From Anisus vortex (taxonomy: Eukaryota > Mollusca > Gastropoda > Planorbidae): a stretch of DNA of 64,000 nucleotides. Both the position numbers and the translations under genes were made by a program. Positions within the stretch are counted from its first letter, which is position 1, and the number at the start of each line of letters is the position of its first letter. Below, one piece after another: positions 1-11,029 of this stretch. The stretch spans positions 21,132,958 through 21,196,957 of the forward strand of contig OX421495.1 in assembly GCA_949126835.1 (NCBI GenBank), written 5' to 3'. The notes under the pieces were generated by a model. The model ran no database searches. It was not told where the DNA came from and saw nothing but the letters and a program-made list of their open reading frames with translations.

Positions 1-440
1 GATACAGTGTAGATTCTGTTTAAAGGACCGTGAAGCACGTGCAGTTAGCCTTTATTGAGCTGCAAACTTTCTGCAATTTCTGCGAACAATGGCTCACCTT
101 TCATACCAATGAAGAATCTCTATTGCCCTGCTCATAGATAGTATTCAAGACTTCTACTGAGCAAAAATTTGGAATAACACACTGTACGCTATTTTTTTTT
201 TAAACTAATGTTGTATGTATAGGCCTACATAGATTTCTAGTTCAAAAGCTAAAAAAAAACTCAATAAAAAGAAATAAATATTAAGGTTAAAGTCATTATA
301 AATAACGATGAAATGGGAGTGAGGAAAACCAAGGGTGGGCGTAGGGCATAGGTGTCCCCGTAGGCCTGTTGATGCCATGAGGTATTTTCCTTCCCTCTAT
401 CCCGTTTTTTTACTATTGGCAACATAATCTATATTATTTT
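1..440. other. No recognisable gene (AT-rich DNA)
   Basis: AT-rich sequence with short A and T runs. I see no open frame with protein-like composition, no splice-bounded exon and no repeat with identifiable ends. Confidence 0.4.
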
Positions 441-479
441 CCGATTTATATTAATGGTATAGTGAAAAAGTGTGTTTAT

Positions 480-672
480 CTGTCACTATGATTAACTGTC
501 CGTATGTTTAAGTGTCGTGGGATTAAGTGTCCGTATGTTTATCTGTCGTGGGATTAAGTGTCCGTATGTTTAAATGTCGTGTGATTAAATGTCCGTAGGT
601 TTATCTGACGTGTGGTTAAGTGTCTATGTTTAAGTGTCGCATGTTTATCTGTCGCATGTTTAAATGTCGGGA
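480..672. repeat. Short tandem array, about 31-bp unit with TGTCCGTATGTTTA
   Basis: About six imperfect units alternate the words TGTCCGTATGTTTA and TGTCGTGGGATTAAG. The array lies directly beyond the stop codon of the minus-strand LINE (stop at 701), so it may be the 3' tail of that element or a neighbouring minisatellite. Units degenerate toward the LINE. Confidence 0.7.
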
Positions 673-700
673 CACGCCTACGCTCATCCGTGGTCCGAGT

Positions 701-2638
701 CTAGTCTTGCATTTTGATTAATGTTTTAAATGATGTTAGGTTATTGGTTTTCCTGGTTTGTTCAGGCAACCCATTCCATGCCCGAATGCCACTCGGGAAG
801 ACAGAGTACTTATATGCATTTGTTCTCGCATAAGGGACAAGGAAGGTGTTTTTGTCTTTATGTTTATCTGAGCTTTGCAACAGATTGTTATTGGGTTGTA
901 TTTCTAAATTAGAGTTTAATGCCTTATGTATTATTACTACTTTACTCTTTGCCCTTCTGTCCTCTAGTGTTTCTAGGTTTAGTGATTTGACTAATGGTGT
1001 TACTCTTGTCAATTGGGAATATTCACTAGTTATAAACCTTGCAGCTCTTTTTTGAATTTGTTCTAATTTTTTAATGTTTTCTTTAGTTGATGGGTCCCAT
1101 ACAGATCCTGCATATTCTAGTATAGGCCTAACTAATGTGAGATAGCATTTTAGTTTTATATTCTTATTACATTTGTAAAAGTTCCTTTTTATGAATCCTA
1201 ATGTTTTGTTTGATTTTTTAATTACTTTATCAATGTGAGGGTTCCAAGATAACTTATCATTTATTATTACTCCTAGATACTTAGCATTGCTAGTTTGAGT
1301 TAGTTCTTTACCATGAATGAAGTAGTTTGCTATTATTTGTTTCTTTTTCTTGGATACCCTTATTAGTTGGCATTTTTCTGGGTGAAAAGACATACTCCAG
1401 TTTGATTCCCATTTTTGTAGTTCATCTAGGTCTTTTTGTAAAAGTTCACTATCTTTTCCTGTCTTTATTATTCTATAAATTATGCAATCATCGGCAAATA
1501 ATCTTACTTTTGTGCCTGTGTTGATGCAATTTGGCAGATCATTAATGTAAATTAGAAATAGTAGGGGCCCTAGAACAGTTCCTTGTGGAACTCCTGAGTT
1601 TACTGTTATTGGTGATGACTTAGAGCCATTTATTATCACTGTTTGTTCTCTGCCTATAAGAAAGTCCTGAATCCACTGATGTAAGGGACCAGAGATGCCA
1701 AAGTATTTAAGTTTTTTAAGAAGACTAGAATGATGAACTTTATCAAATGCTTTTGAAAAATCTAGTAATATAGCATCAATTTGGTTGTTATTATCTAATC
1801 CCTTAGACAAGTCATCTATTAAGCCTATCAATTGAGTCTCACATGATCTATTTTTCCTGAAGCCATGTTGGTGTGGGCACAGTGCATTTAGTTTGTCTAG
1901 ATGATTTACTATACTACTATATATTATATGTTCAAGTAATTTACATGTTATGCTTGTTAGAGAAACAGGTCTATAATTTCCGGGGTCAGATTTATCTCCT
2001 TTTTTGAAAAGGGGGGTTACATTGGCTAATTTCCAATCTTTGGGCACTTTTCCCTGGTTTAGAGAGGCCTGAACAAGTATTTTAAAGATTGGAGATATTT
2101 CATTAGTTAGTTCTTTAAGCAGTCTTGCTGGTATTTCATCTGGGCCAGAAGCTTTGTTTACTTTTAAGTTGGTTAGGAGTTGTTTAATGCCTTTTTCATC
2201 TACATTTATATTTCCTATCTCTTCTAGTTTGTTTAAATTTATGAATATTTCTTTGTCACCTGGATTTGAAAAAGATGATGCAAAGTGTGTGTTTAGGATA
2301 TTAGCTTTAGTTTCATTATCAATATAAGTTTCATTGTTTTGGCCTTTTAGTGGAGCTATGCCTGTAGTGTCCATTTTTCTTGATTTAATGTAGGACCAAA
2401 AGTTTTTATTATTATCTTTAGAATCTACATTGTTTACATATTCATTCTGCAGCTGTCTGCTTAGTTTCTGAGTTAAATGTTTAATTTTTAGGTATTTTTT
2501 ATGTAGTCTAATTGAATTAGTTGCCTTTAACTTTTTGAATAGATTTTCTTTTTGTTTACACAGTTTCTTTAGTTTAGTGTTAAACCAACATTTGTTAATT
2601 TTATTTGATGTTTGTTTTGTTGGCACAGAGTCAGCCAT
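701..2638 (-). CDS. LINE ORF2 protein, reverse transcriptase part
   Basis: A 645-residue open frame encodes the RNA-directed DNA polymerase of the LINE, which would copy element RNA at nicked chromosomal DNA. Visible motifs are the fingers segment around 205-235 (VTPLFKKGDKSDPGNYRPVS), the catalytic aspartate motif DFSKAFDKV at 293-301, GVPQGTVLGPLLF at 349-361 and the active-site FADD at 381-384. The C-terminus has the usual RAWNGLPEQ motif before the stop. No stop codon interrupts the domain. The methionine at 2638 is not the natural start: sense codons continue upstream in frame through about 2800, where the frame breaks from the endonuclease part. The RT is therefore recent or lightly decayed, but the element is 5' truncated and probably cannot move by itself. 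Confidence 0.92.
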   Translation of the reverse strand: MADSVPTKQTSNKINKCWFNTKLKKLCKQKENLFKKLKATNSIRLHKKYLKIKHLTQKLSRQLQNEYVNNVDSKDNNKNFWSYIKSRKMDTTGIAPLKGQNNETYIDNETKANILNTHFASSFSNPGDKEIFINLNKLEEIGNINVDEKGIKQLLTNLKVNKASGPDEIPARLLKELTNEISPIFKILVQASLNQGKVPKDWKLANVTPLFKKGDKSDPGNYRPVSLTSITCKLLEHIIYSSIVNHLDKLNALCPHQHGFRKNRSCETQLIGLIDDLSKGLDNNNQIDAILLDFSKAFDKVHHSSLLKKLKYFGISGPLHQWIQDFLIGREQTVIINGSKSSPITVNSGVPQGTVLGPLLFLIYINDLPNCINTGTKVRLFADDCIIYRIIKTGKDSELLQKDLDELQKWESNWSMSFHPEKCQLIRVSKKKKQIIANYFIHGKELTQTSNAKYLGVIINDKLSWNPHIDKVIKKSNKTLGFIKRNFYKCNKNIKLKCYLTLVRPILEYAGSVWDPSTKENIKKLEQIQKRAARFITSEYSQLTRVTPLVKSLNLETLEDRRAKSKVVIIHKALNSNLEIQPNNNLLQSSDKHKDKNTFLVPYARTNAYKYSVFPSGIRAWNGLPEQTRKTNNLTSFKTLIKMQD

Positions 2639-2727
2639 TATTGCTTTTAAGTTGGTTTTTGTAAATTGCCAAATATCTTCAACTGGACTATCTATATTGT
2701 ATTTAGAAAGAAAATTGGTTTGGAATT

Positions 2728-3096
2728 TTATTGCTGCTTGATGTAGTTCTGTTGTGTTACATTTATTCCAGAGATAAATTTTTCTTTTAGGTTTCTTGCT
2801 AATTTGGATTTTTTTTTGTTATTTACTCTGACAATATCATGATCTGAAAGTCCAGGGATTATTTCATAATCTATTACTAGTCCTGGTCTGTTCGTTAAAA
2901 ATAAATCTAGTATATTATGGTTTCTTGTTGGTTTTTTATTAATTTGGTCTAAGTTTAGATTTTGGATGGTATTGATAAACATTTCATTTATTTCTTTTGT
3001 GTTTTGGTGCTTTTCTATAGAGTAGCTATTCCAATTTATATCAGGGAGGTTGAAGTCCACCAATATCCAAATTATATCATTTTTATATTTAGACTA
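2728..3096 (-). pseudogene. LINE endonuclease C-terminal fragment, frameshifted from the RT
   Basis: This minus-strand frame reads VDFNLPDINW near its beginning and LSDHDIV about 80 residues later. These are the late motifs of the exonuclease-endonuclease-phosphatase domain of LINE ORF2 proteins (the DFN and SDH signatures). Its frame differs by two from the RT frame. The reading becomes unlike LINE protein after the T-run near 2810, where the neighbouring frame takes over with LINE-like sequence. The N-terminal two thirds of the domain, with the catalytic glutamate, are absent because the element stops near 3096. Confidence 0.85.
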
Positions 3097-3257
3097 GTGT
3101 TGCCAGACACATGCGGATGCCAAAGGCCAAGTAAAGTAGGGGGTGGTAGACAAGGAGAAAAAAACTTACTAGAAGAACAAATAAAAAAAAAAATCATTAC
3201 AAAAACTCATCAAAAGTAAAAAAAATAAGTAATAATTTTTTTTCTTATGCGAAATAT

Positions 3258-3335
3258 GTTGATAAATTATTAACGGTGAAATGGCAATGTTGATAAATTA
3301 TCAACGGTGAAATGGCAATGTTGATAAAATGTCAA
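3258..3335. repeat. 31-bp direct duplication, about 2.5 copies
   Basis: The unit GTTGATAAATTATTAACGG plus the following 12 bases occurs twice with one change, then partially a third time. It lies in otherwise featureless AT-rich DNA between the two LINE pieces. Confidence 0.7.
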
Positions 3336-3504
3336 GAGCAAAAAAAAATAGAGTAGTAAACGGTACCATGGCAATCTGTAATGAGCAATTACATCATGCG
3401 CACGTGAAAGATTTGACGCTTACGTTAGTTATAGTGCAACAGTTAACTCTGCCTGTCTCTTTTTTTTTGTGTGACTTTTTCATTAAAATAATTTTAACAT
3501 TAGG

Positions 3505-3825
3505 AACATGACATCCCGCCCACTTCGTTCGGCTTCTGACGCGGATCCCGCGTGTGAGGCTAGTGTCTGCTGGCCAACGTGCATTCTCATACGCTGGACC
3601 GTCCGCTTGGAATCACCTCCCACTACAGCGTCGCAAGTGCACTACACTAGCGTCGACACCTTCAGGGGCCGGCTGAAGACTCACTTATTTCGTTATCAGT
3701 ATTTGCGTATACATATTAACATTTTCGTCTGTTGTTCGTTGTCTGTGTTCTGTAACTGTCGTCAGCGCACAGAAATGTCATCAACGGGATATGCGCTATA
3801 CAAGCACCATTATTATTACTATCTG
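3505..3825 (+). mobile_element. CR1/L2-like LINE 3' fragment
   Basis: On the plus strand the frame shifts between two readings but together shows the classic ORF2 C-terminus of CR1/L2 LINEs: RLVSAGQRAFSYAGPSAWNH followed by LP, then VDTFRGRLKTHLF. The end matches the typical 3' terminus of such elements: ATGCGCTATACAAGCACC followed by an ATT-rich tail near 3803-3825. At least two frameshifts make it a dead fragment. It is a different family from the neighbouring LINE and lies in the opposite orientation. Confidence 0.8.
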
Positions 3826-3871
3826 TTTGCCATATTAAAGATTCCCTACATTATGGAATATTTAATTTGCT

Positions 3872-4440
3872 GAACTGTCGCGGTAGACGAATTGTCGCGG
3901 TAGACGAACTGTCGCGGTAGACGAACTGTCGCGGTAGACAAACTGTCGCGGTAGACGAATTGTCGCAGTAAACGAACTGTCCGGTAGACGAACTGTCACA
4001 GTAGACGAATTGTCCGGTAGACGCAATGTCGCGGTAGATGAAGAGTCTGGTAGACGAACTGTCGCAGTAGACGAATTGTCCGGTAGACGAAATGTCGCGG
4101 TAGATGAAGTGTCGGTAGACGAACTTTCGCGGTAGACGAAACGTCGGTAGACGAACTGTCGTGGTAGACGAATTGTCCGGTTGACGAAATGTCACGGTAG
4201 ATGAAGTGTCGGTAAACGAACTGTTGCGGTAGACGAATTGTTTGGAGCCGGTAGACCAACTGTCGTAGTAGACGAATCGTCTGGTATATTAAATCTCGCG
4301 TTAGGATGAATTTTCGGTAGAGGAACTGTCGCATTAGTCAAATTGTCGGTAGACGAAGTGAAATTAGATGCGGTAGACGTATTGTCAGTAGACCTACATT
4401 CTGTAGACGAAGTCTCGTAGACTTGAAATCTGTAGACGAG
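3872..4440. repeat. Minisatellite, 16-18-bp unit (GTAGACGAACTGTCGCG type)
   Basis: Roughly 30 units of a 16-18-bp motif, centred on GTAGACGAA and TGTCGCG, decay toward the 4440 end. Small unit-length variations keep changing the frame, and the minus-strand frames that read through it (YRDSSSTGQFVYR-like) are repeat artefacts. A related word pattern (TGTCG every 15-16 bases) appears in the array at 480-672. Confidence 0.85.
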
Positions 4441-5875
4441 TCGTCGAGGAATTCAAAACAGACGACAAAGTGACAGCCCACAACAGAAATACGTCACGGT
4501 CCACAACATGTTTTTACCTTTCTCCGACCACACACATGTTGTTTGCAAGTCCACCATACCCGCCCACACACATGTCTTTTGCAGGTCCACCAAAAGATCT
4601 TGTCACAGCCAGCTAATCATCGATGTTAAGAAAAAACCCGCTTTAAATTGATTACTATCGTATACTGAATATTGATTCCATTAAGCGGCGATTCTCATTA
4701 CCAAAATCCACACTTACAAAGCGTATGTATAGTTGTGATGACAACAAATATTTCATTTACGATTATATATGTAGGCTGGAGGCCTAGATATTGTAGTTTC
4801 TTTGTGTATGTTTTCATATATTTTTTAAAACTTTTTGTACTGTTTCATTAGTATTGACATTATTTTATATTTTATAAAGGCCTTTATATTATACATAAAA
4901 TACATAGTATAATATTTACAAATTATACTAATTATATAAGATTCATTCAACACTGTATTTTGATAGTAGGCACTTAGGGTACATAGTTTTTATTCTTTTT
5001 GTTTTTATAATTATGTCCAAATTCTAAAATAATTTTATAAGAATAATATTTTTAATTATAACCTATATTTTACAATAAATTATGTAATGATATTTTTAAT
5101 GTCTTAAGTGATATATGCCTAATTGTGTCTTTTCAAATTACCTGTCATTAGAGTATTACCATTCCCACAATCTATTTAATTGAAAAGGTTTTTAAAAAGC
5201 CAACGTTGAAATGTGGAAATATTAGGTTTTCTCCCCTTTTTTATACTGTACTGCGGCTATATCTTTTGATATGAACATTAACTATAATAAAGTTATAATA
5301 AAGTAGTAAATTTATAGTTAAGTACGGGGGACTAACGGATAGAATCAGAGCTTATTATGAGTATTATTAGACTATATAGCCAATATCAATTTCAATGGCA
5401 TTCAAAAAGCTTGTGCTTTACTCTGTATTTAATCTGTAGGCACACACAATAGAACATCTAAACTATATAGGCTTCTATTGTTGTTGTTTTTTTGTGTTTA
5501 ATGGCGTTTATGTGAGGATTATTACTTTTAATATCAAAATTACCCGTGCTTATAGTATTACCAATGCTACAACCGCCTTATCATATTTAAAATATTGATC
5601 TTTACATATCAGAGAAGACTTGACGGTCACCAATACAGCAAAACACTTGCTGTGATCTGGATTTTCCCATATTAATTCTTTATTGGTATCATTTACTGGG
5701 AACAGAGACGAAGCAAAGAGGGGGGGGGGGGCTGAATGGCGATTAGCCCGCACCCCCCCCCCCCTCCCGAAATTTGTGGAAAATAATTTCCACAGTTGCT
5801 TTTTTAAAATATGTACTAACTTCGCGAGGAGTCCAACTTTGGCATTACAGTTAGGTGCACGGCAATTCACTTCTG
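4441..5875. other. No gene seen; AT-rich DNA with one local duplication
   Basis: At about 4530-4600 a segment of about 35 bp with CACACACATGT and AGGTCCACCA is present twice. The remainder is AT-rich, with a G run near 5709-5720 and a C run near 5753-5764. No splice-bounded coding exon was recognised. Confidence 0.4.
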
Positions 5876-5879
5876 TACC

Positions 5880-6225
5880 CCATGGGCCTGAAAGCGGCGA
5901 AGTGTGGAAATCACCAGTACGCTTGCATCAAAAGCACACAGGTGGGCTAAAGCATGTGACCCTGGGTGTCCCGCTCCCATCGCACACGGGAAAGGTCTGT
6001 GGCCCCAGTGAGCAGGAAGAAATGAGCATGAAAACCCGCGCTCGTGCCTGGATGCTGACACCTATATTGTGGAATTGGCGCTACCGGGTGACAATGCTCC
6101 GCAGTTATTGTATGGGCTGCGGAGATCGTAGCCCATGTTACACGGCACGCCACTTCTTCGGCGTGCCTTGGGGGTGGCTGTCGCCCGGACAGAACCTTGG
6201 TTCACCCCCCCCCCACTCACCCACC
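5880..6225 (+). repeat. Dispersed repeat, copy 1 (pair of 28,830-29,140)
   Basis: A GC-richer island in AT-rich surroundings. Several blocks match the island at 28.83-29.14 kb in the same order and orientation: GTGCCTGG(A/G)TG, GCTACCG(G/C)GTG(A/T)CAATGC, ATGTTAC(A/G)CG, TCGGCGTGC and CGGACAG(A/G)A followed by CCT(G)G. This indicates two diverged copies of one interspersed family. The family and its ends are unidentified. The open frame across it (5683-6297) is not protein-like. Confidence 0.65.
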
Positions 6226-6235
6226 TGGTTCACCC

Positions 6236-8665
6236 CTGAACATCGCTACGTCCTGGCCGTAACGTCCGGTTTTTATTTTTATTTGATCCAATTATAAATT
6301 AGTGCTCACCAATGAGAATATATTCTTAGAATTAACTGCAACTTATTTTATGCTTTATCAATGAATTTCGTTCTTTTGTTTATGTTGTTTGTTTACATTT
6401 TAGCGGGGTACTTGGACGTGTCGACCAGTCGACACCCAGGGGGGCAAGAGCTAATAACTCTCACTAAAAAATATTCCCCATCTAAAAATTACTTCAACTT
6501 CCAATCAAAGACAATTTTCCAGCAATTAATAAATACCTATGATTTTACTACAAATTTATTCTGGGTTACGTCCCTTTCAAAGTGCATTTATTTAATTAGT
6601 TCATCGAGCCTCTTTGGGTTTTCCCAAGCTGTTAAAACCTTTTTCTTTACCTTGTAATTTTTTAAAATATTTTTTCCCTTGTCCTTTTATGTTGAATATT
6701 ATTATGTTATCCTTTTCCACTATGCGGTGTAATGTTTTAATATTTTTAGAATAACAAGTTTCCATTATTCTTTTCGACTGTAGGTTGAACAATATAGATC
6801 TAGTGCGTTCCCTGCTGTTTTTGTCTTGTGAGGGAAAAAAAATTAAAGTGGCCTATGGATCACGACTTAATAGACGATATACATATAGACATAGATATAA
6901 TAAAGTAAATGATTCTTTTATGTAACGCAAACTATTTACAGTGAGGTAATAGGCCTACATTGGATAAATGTATAGCCTAATTTGTAAAAAATTGTAGGCC
7001 ACAATATTAGGCTACTATAAGGCGTAATCATATTTAACACACATCAATAAAGAATAGTAAAAAAAGAAGAACGGCTAATTTTACCTATTTTATAATTTAT
7101 CATTCTTTTCATATATGCTACTAATTAACTTATGTATTTGTCCCTTTCATATCCTTTGTTTTACTTATTTCTTTAATGACTTTATGTATTTTCCGTAATG
7201 TTTTGATATTCAATTAATATTGTTTACTACTAGGTGTATGTTTCCTTTTAAGTAAAAATAAATGATCACACTAGCACGATGGAGGGAGAACAAAAATAAA
7301 CAACTGAATATATTAGTGATATAAATACAGTAATATTTAAAAAAAATACAGCATTATAAATACAACAATATAAACACTGAAACTATTCAAATCTAAAGCA
7401 ATGAAAGATGCACGCAATCATCTAAAGTTATTTCCCTTTGCCTCGATTTGAAATCAAGGTTAAAGTTCTAGCATTTTTACCCAGGCCTATATAGAGGTTG
7501 TCCCCTACGTCTGCTCAACTCTAATGAATAATGACCAGACATTAGTTAGAGAAAGTAAAAGGTGCTCAGACACATTGTGCTAGCCGCGCAATCCCCTATT
7601 ACGCCGTGGCGATGGGCACTGGTGAACAGCCGCTTTAAACGCTCTTAGTTACGTATCTTGAGCTGATACTACAACCTATAAAGTTACTCTCCAGAGAATA
7701 TTGTCATTTATGATGCTTATAAGCAGATGATTCCTATAACCGGTGGTCACATTAAGTGGGGAAAGGGGGTGAACTTCTGTAAAGTGTCACAGATTAACAC
7801 TAAACATGGTGTCATAGATCACCTAGTCTATTCATAGTGTCGCATAGTGTCGCATACCATTTATAGAAATTACTGTCATAACCAACACAAAAAGAAAGTC
7901 GAACCACTCGACTATACAAACAAAACGAAAATAGTACTACAAGCAAAAGTCATTTTTAAAGTCGGGGTGTGGACAAAGTCAAAGGTATAAGGACCACACC
8001 TTAAGATAAGAAGCATTCATTGGCGGTGATGTAACGGCGTTCACGCGCTGTTCGGTTCGTCGTGGCACGGTCACAGTTTACCGACATCCACCCACTGTCA
8101 GTACACCTATTCAGGTGAGGTTAAAGAAAACACACACAAACAAGACACAAAGGCCTAACCTGAGTCTGGTGGGCTTGGAAGGTCAAGCGGAGACGTGAGT
8201 TAAGGTATAAACAAGCGAGAGGGGGAGGAGGCATCGCATCAAAAGCACCCATTCACCTAGGGAAAGCGCAATCATCATATCATTATCCTCTCATCGCGCT
8301 AGGCACCGTGCTCTCGCTTGTTGTTGTTTTTTTCTCTTCCTTCCCCAACGACTGCTTTTGTTGTTTTAATTTTTTCTAGGTCACGATTCACGTGACCGGA
8401 AGACAATGTTGCAGTCCGTTAAAACCTCCATTCAATGAACTAACAGTGCGAATAATGTGTGTGTGTGTGGGGGAGGGTGGGGTGTATAATAGTGTGCGGG
8501 GTGTGGGGGAGTGTCTAGTCGTGCCCTATCATGCCCAGGAACAGTGTCACCGGTGCGATTGGTAACAGTTGCACGTCTGGGCGTTGATGATGCTTTTAAA
8601 AGTCAGACAATGGCATGTGTCCATGACAAGGTCAAGCTTAGGACTGAAAATTAAAATATCTGAAA
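6236..8665. other. No gene recognised
   Basis: AT-rich up to about 7500, then more balanced, with a GT-rich microsatellite near 8455-8475. None of the open frames here shows domain-like composition. No exon, RNA gene or bounded repeat could be supported. Confidence 0.4.
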
Positions 8666-8671
8666 TGCTTG

Positions 8672-9012
8672 TGAGAATGCCTTGTTAACTAACAAGTGTA
8701 ACGCCAATAGTTAAATCCTTAACCCTAGAAACACTCGAGGAAAGAAGTGCTAAGAGCGAAATAGTAATGATTCATAAAGGTATTACATTATAACGTAGAA
8801 ATACAACACAACAATCTATTGCAATGCTCAGATATACATACATTTAAAAACTATATTCTTTTTCCATATGCGAAAAATAAAACGCATACAATAGGTCTAT
8901 ACTCTTTCTTCTCAAGTGAAACCCGGGCATGGAATGGGTTGCCTGAACAAGCCAGAAAAAAAAACAGTAGCTATACATCTTTTAAAACACTTATCAAAAT
9001 GCAAGGCTAGGC
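8672..9012 (+). pseudogene. LINE ORF2 C-terminal fragment, same family as 675-3096
   Basis: The plus-strand reading shows TSVTPIVKS, then LTLETLEERSAKSEIVMIHK, and after a frame change SSETRAWNGLPEQARK and SFKTLIKMQG. Each block aligns in order with the last ~110 residues of the LINE protein at 701-2638 (for example LNLETLEDRRAKSKVVIIHK and IRAWNGLPEQ). Only the 3' end of the element is present, disrupted by at least one frameshift. It is older than the copy at 0.7-3.1 kb. Confidence 0.88.
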
Positions 9013-10380
9013 GCAAAAACAAGACTTAGTATAAGCGCAGGGCGCAATAATACTCTGTATATAAAGAGCGTCTGTAACATATAAGATTTGATCAATCTCG
9101 AATAGATTCTCAGCATAAAATCAACAAAACAACATAGCTAAAATATATTGTTAGTTGAAATCCAGAACAATCCTCTATGTTCCGTTACCATGGCAATGCT
9201 ACCAGAATACGTTTTTGTCTTCTTTTACGTGCACTTCTTTTCGCAATTCATTAGAAGAACACAATAAACCTAAGTAAATAATTTTTTTTCAAAGTTTACA
9301 GATTGAATTTTCTAAATATTTTTCATTTGTTGAAAACGCTCGTTAGAGTCCTTTGGAAATTATATTTTTTCTTTTCTTTTTAAGTTTGTTTGTTTTGTTT
9401 TTTTGGTTTGTTTTGTCTTGTTTGACATTGACAACTGAATGAGGAAAGTATTCCTTGATAGAACATGTTAATGTAATGATAGAAAATGTTTATGTAATGT
9501 AATGGTGGTCAGCTGTATAGCAAGTTGACATTAATGTAACGAGTGAATGGAGTTGTTGTTTTTTTTGTTTTTTTACTTGAACCTGATCATTAAAGGTGAC
9601 AAGTGGCAGAAGACATTCCCTCACACCTCATGCAGCCCTCCCCACAACTCCATTATCTCTACTATCACTGCATTGTTAGAATCATTTTAAAACCAATTTA
9701 AGTGTTTTTCTTTTCTTTCTTTTTAAATTTTTCCTTGATTGCAACATTTTTTTTTAATACGAAAAAAAAAAGAAACAACAACTTCAACAACAACAAATAC
9801 AATGAAACAGCTATTATTATTGAATCACTTTTGTATGTTATTATTATTGAATCACTTTTGTATGTTATTATTATTGAATGACTTTTGTATAGCTTGCAGG
9901 CCCGTCGCCGACAGGGTTTTAATATGTTTGACCAAGTGGCATTGTGTTCTTTTAAAGCTAAAATATGGGGCGGGCCAAAGTATATTTTTTATATGTGTGG
10001 TTTCATTCACGGCCTCCACCCGTTTAAACTTCATGGGACCTGGAGCGTTGTACCGACTGCAATCCGATCTCCTCTGTCCTGATAATCGGGCACAGATTGG
10101 CATAAAAAATCAAGTAAAATAATTTTAAAAAAACAACAACACTTTCATGAATATATGAAATATAGTTCAGCCATAACAGAGCAATACACCCTCCTCCTTC
10201 CCATATAACGCTTTTCTCTACTCTCTACAAGACTCTAGAAGACTCGTGCAGTGAGTTAGTGGAATGCTGATATGTCTATGACGTTATTTCAAAGATCACT
10301 GAGCACAAATTTCGATGATGTCATTTTCGTTATTAAGTTAAAAAAGAATTTAGTCATTGAGAGTTCCGATGTTTCCTCCT
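9013..10380. other. No gene recognised; small 27-bp triplication at 9813-9890
   Basis: A 27-bp unit containing TTGAATCACTTTTGTATG is repeated three times at 9813-9890, after an A-rich stretch. The segment 9895-10100 is GC-richer and may be an old interspersed repeat, but I could not assign it. Confidence 0.45.
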
Positions 10381-10406
10381 CCCCCCCCCCCCCCCACACA
10401 CACACC
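10380..10406. repeat. C-run and CA microsatellite
   Basis: A run of about 15 cytosines is followed directly by CACACACACAC. Confidence 0.9.
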
Positions 10407-10580
10407 TATATTATAATACAAAAACTTGTACATAGAGAAACACTTTATATGCAGCTAGAGTGTGTTCAAATAAATGTTCTAAGAGAGAAAGAGAAAAAAA
10501 GAAAGAAGGAGAAGGCGGAGAGACCAAGAAAGACACAAGGAGAGACAGAGAGAAAGAGAGAGGGAGAAAAAGAGATGATA

Positions 10581-10964
10581 AGAGACAGAAAAGCTGAGAA
10601 AGGGCGAAAGAGACACAGTAAGAAAGAAAGAGACAGAAAAGCTGAGAAAGGGCGAAAGAGACACAGTAAGAAAGAAAGAGACAGAAAAGCTGAGAAAGGG
10701 CGAAAGAGACACAGTAAGAAAGAAAGAGACAGAAAAGCTGAGAAAGGGCGAAAGAGACACAGGAAGAAAGAAAGAGACAGAAAAGCTGAGAAAGGGCGAA
10801 AGAGACACAGTAAGAAAGAAAGAGACAGAAAAGCTGAGAAAGGGCGAAAGAGACACAGGAAGAAAGAAAGAGACAGAAAAGCTGAGAAAGGGCGAAAGAG
10901 ACACAGGAAGAAAGAAAGAGACAGAAAAGCTGAGAAAGGGCGAAAGAGACACAGGAAGAAAGAA
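10581..10964. repeat. 48-bp purine-rich minisatellite, 8 units
   Basis: Eight nearly identical 48-bp units (core AAAAGCTGAGAAAGGGCGAA) differ mainly at one T/G position in CACAGTA versus CACAGGA. Flanking DNA from 10,480 to 11,030 is also almost pure purine on this strand. Because 48 is divisible by three, several frames on both strands stay open. The resulting lysine/arginine-rich (plus) and serine/leucine/phenylalanine-rich (minus) peptides are artefacts. Confidence 0.95.
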
Positions 10965-11029
10965 AGAGACGTAGAGAAATACAGAGAGTGTCAGAAAGTG
11001 ACACAAAGAGAGAGAGAGATGGTCATATC

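Larger units (their letters stand above)
675..3096 (-). mobile_element. 5'-truncated non-LTR retrotransposon (LINE, CR1/Jockey-like)
   Basis: One minus-strand element carries the end of an apurinic-type endonuclease followed by a full reverse transcriptase and the C-terminal region of the ORF2 protein. Homology begins abruptly near 3096 with residues equivalent to IILVDFNLPDINW, so most of the endonuclease is missing, as expected of incomplete target-primed reverse transcription. The two coding parts are in different frames, and a nine-T run near 2808-2816 is the likely site of a single-base indel. No clear target-site duplication was found. Clade assignment is by eye. Confidence 0.93.

Noticed and set aside
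3872..4440. CRISPR-like repeat array
   Set aside because: Units are contiguous with no unique spacers and the DNA is eukaryotic, so it is a minisatellite.
5683..6297. 204-residue plus-strand frame
   Set aside because: It crosses G and C homopolymers and a dispersed repeat and has no recognisable domain. A matching repeat copy lies elsewhere in the window.
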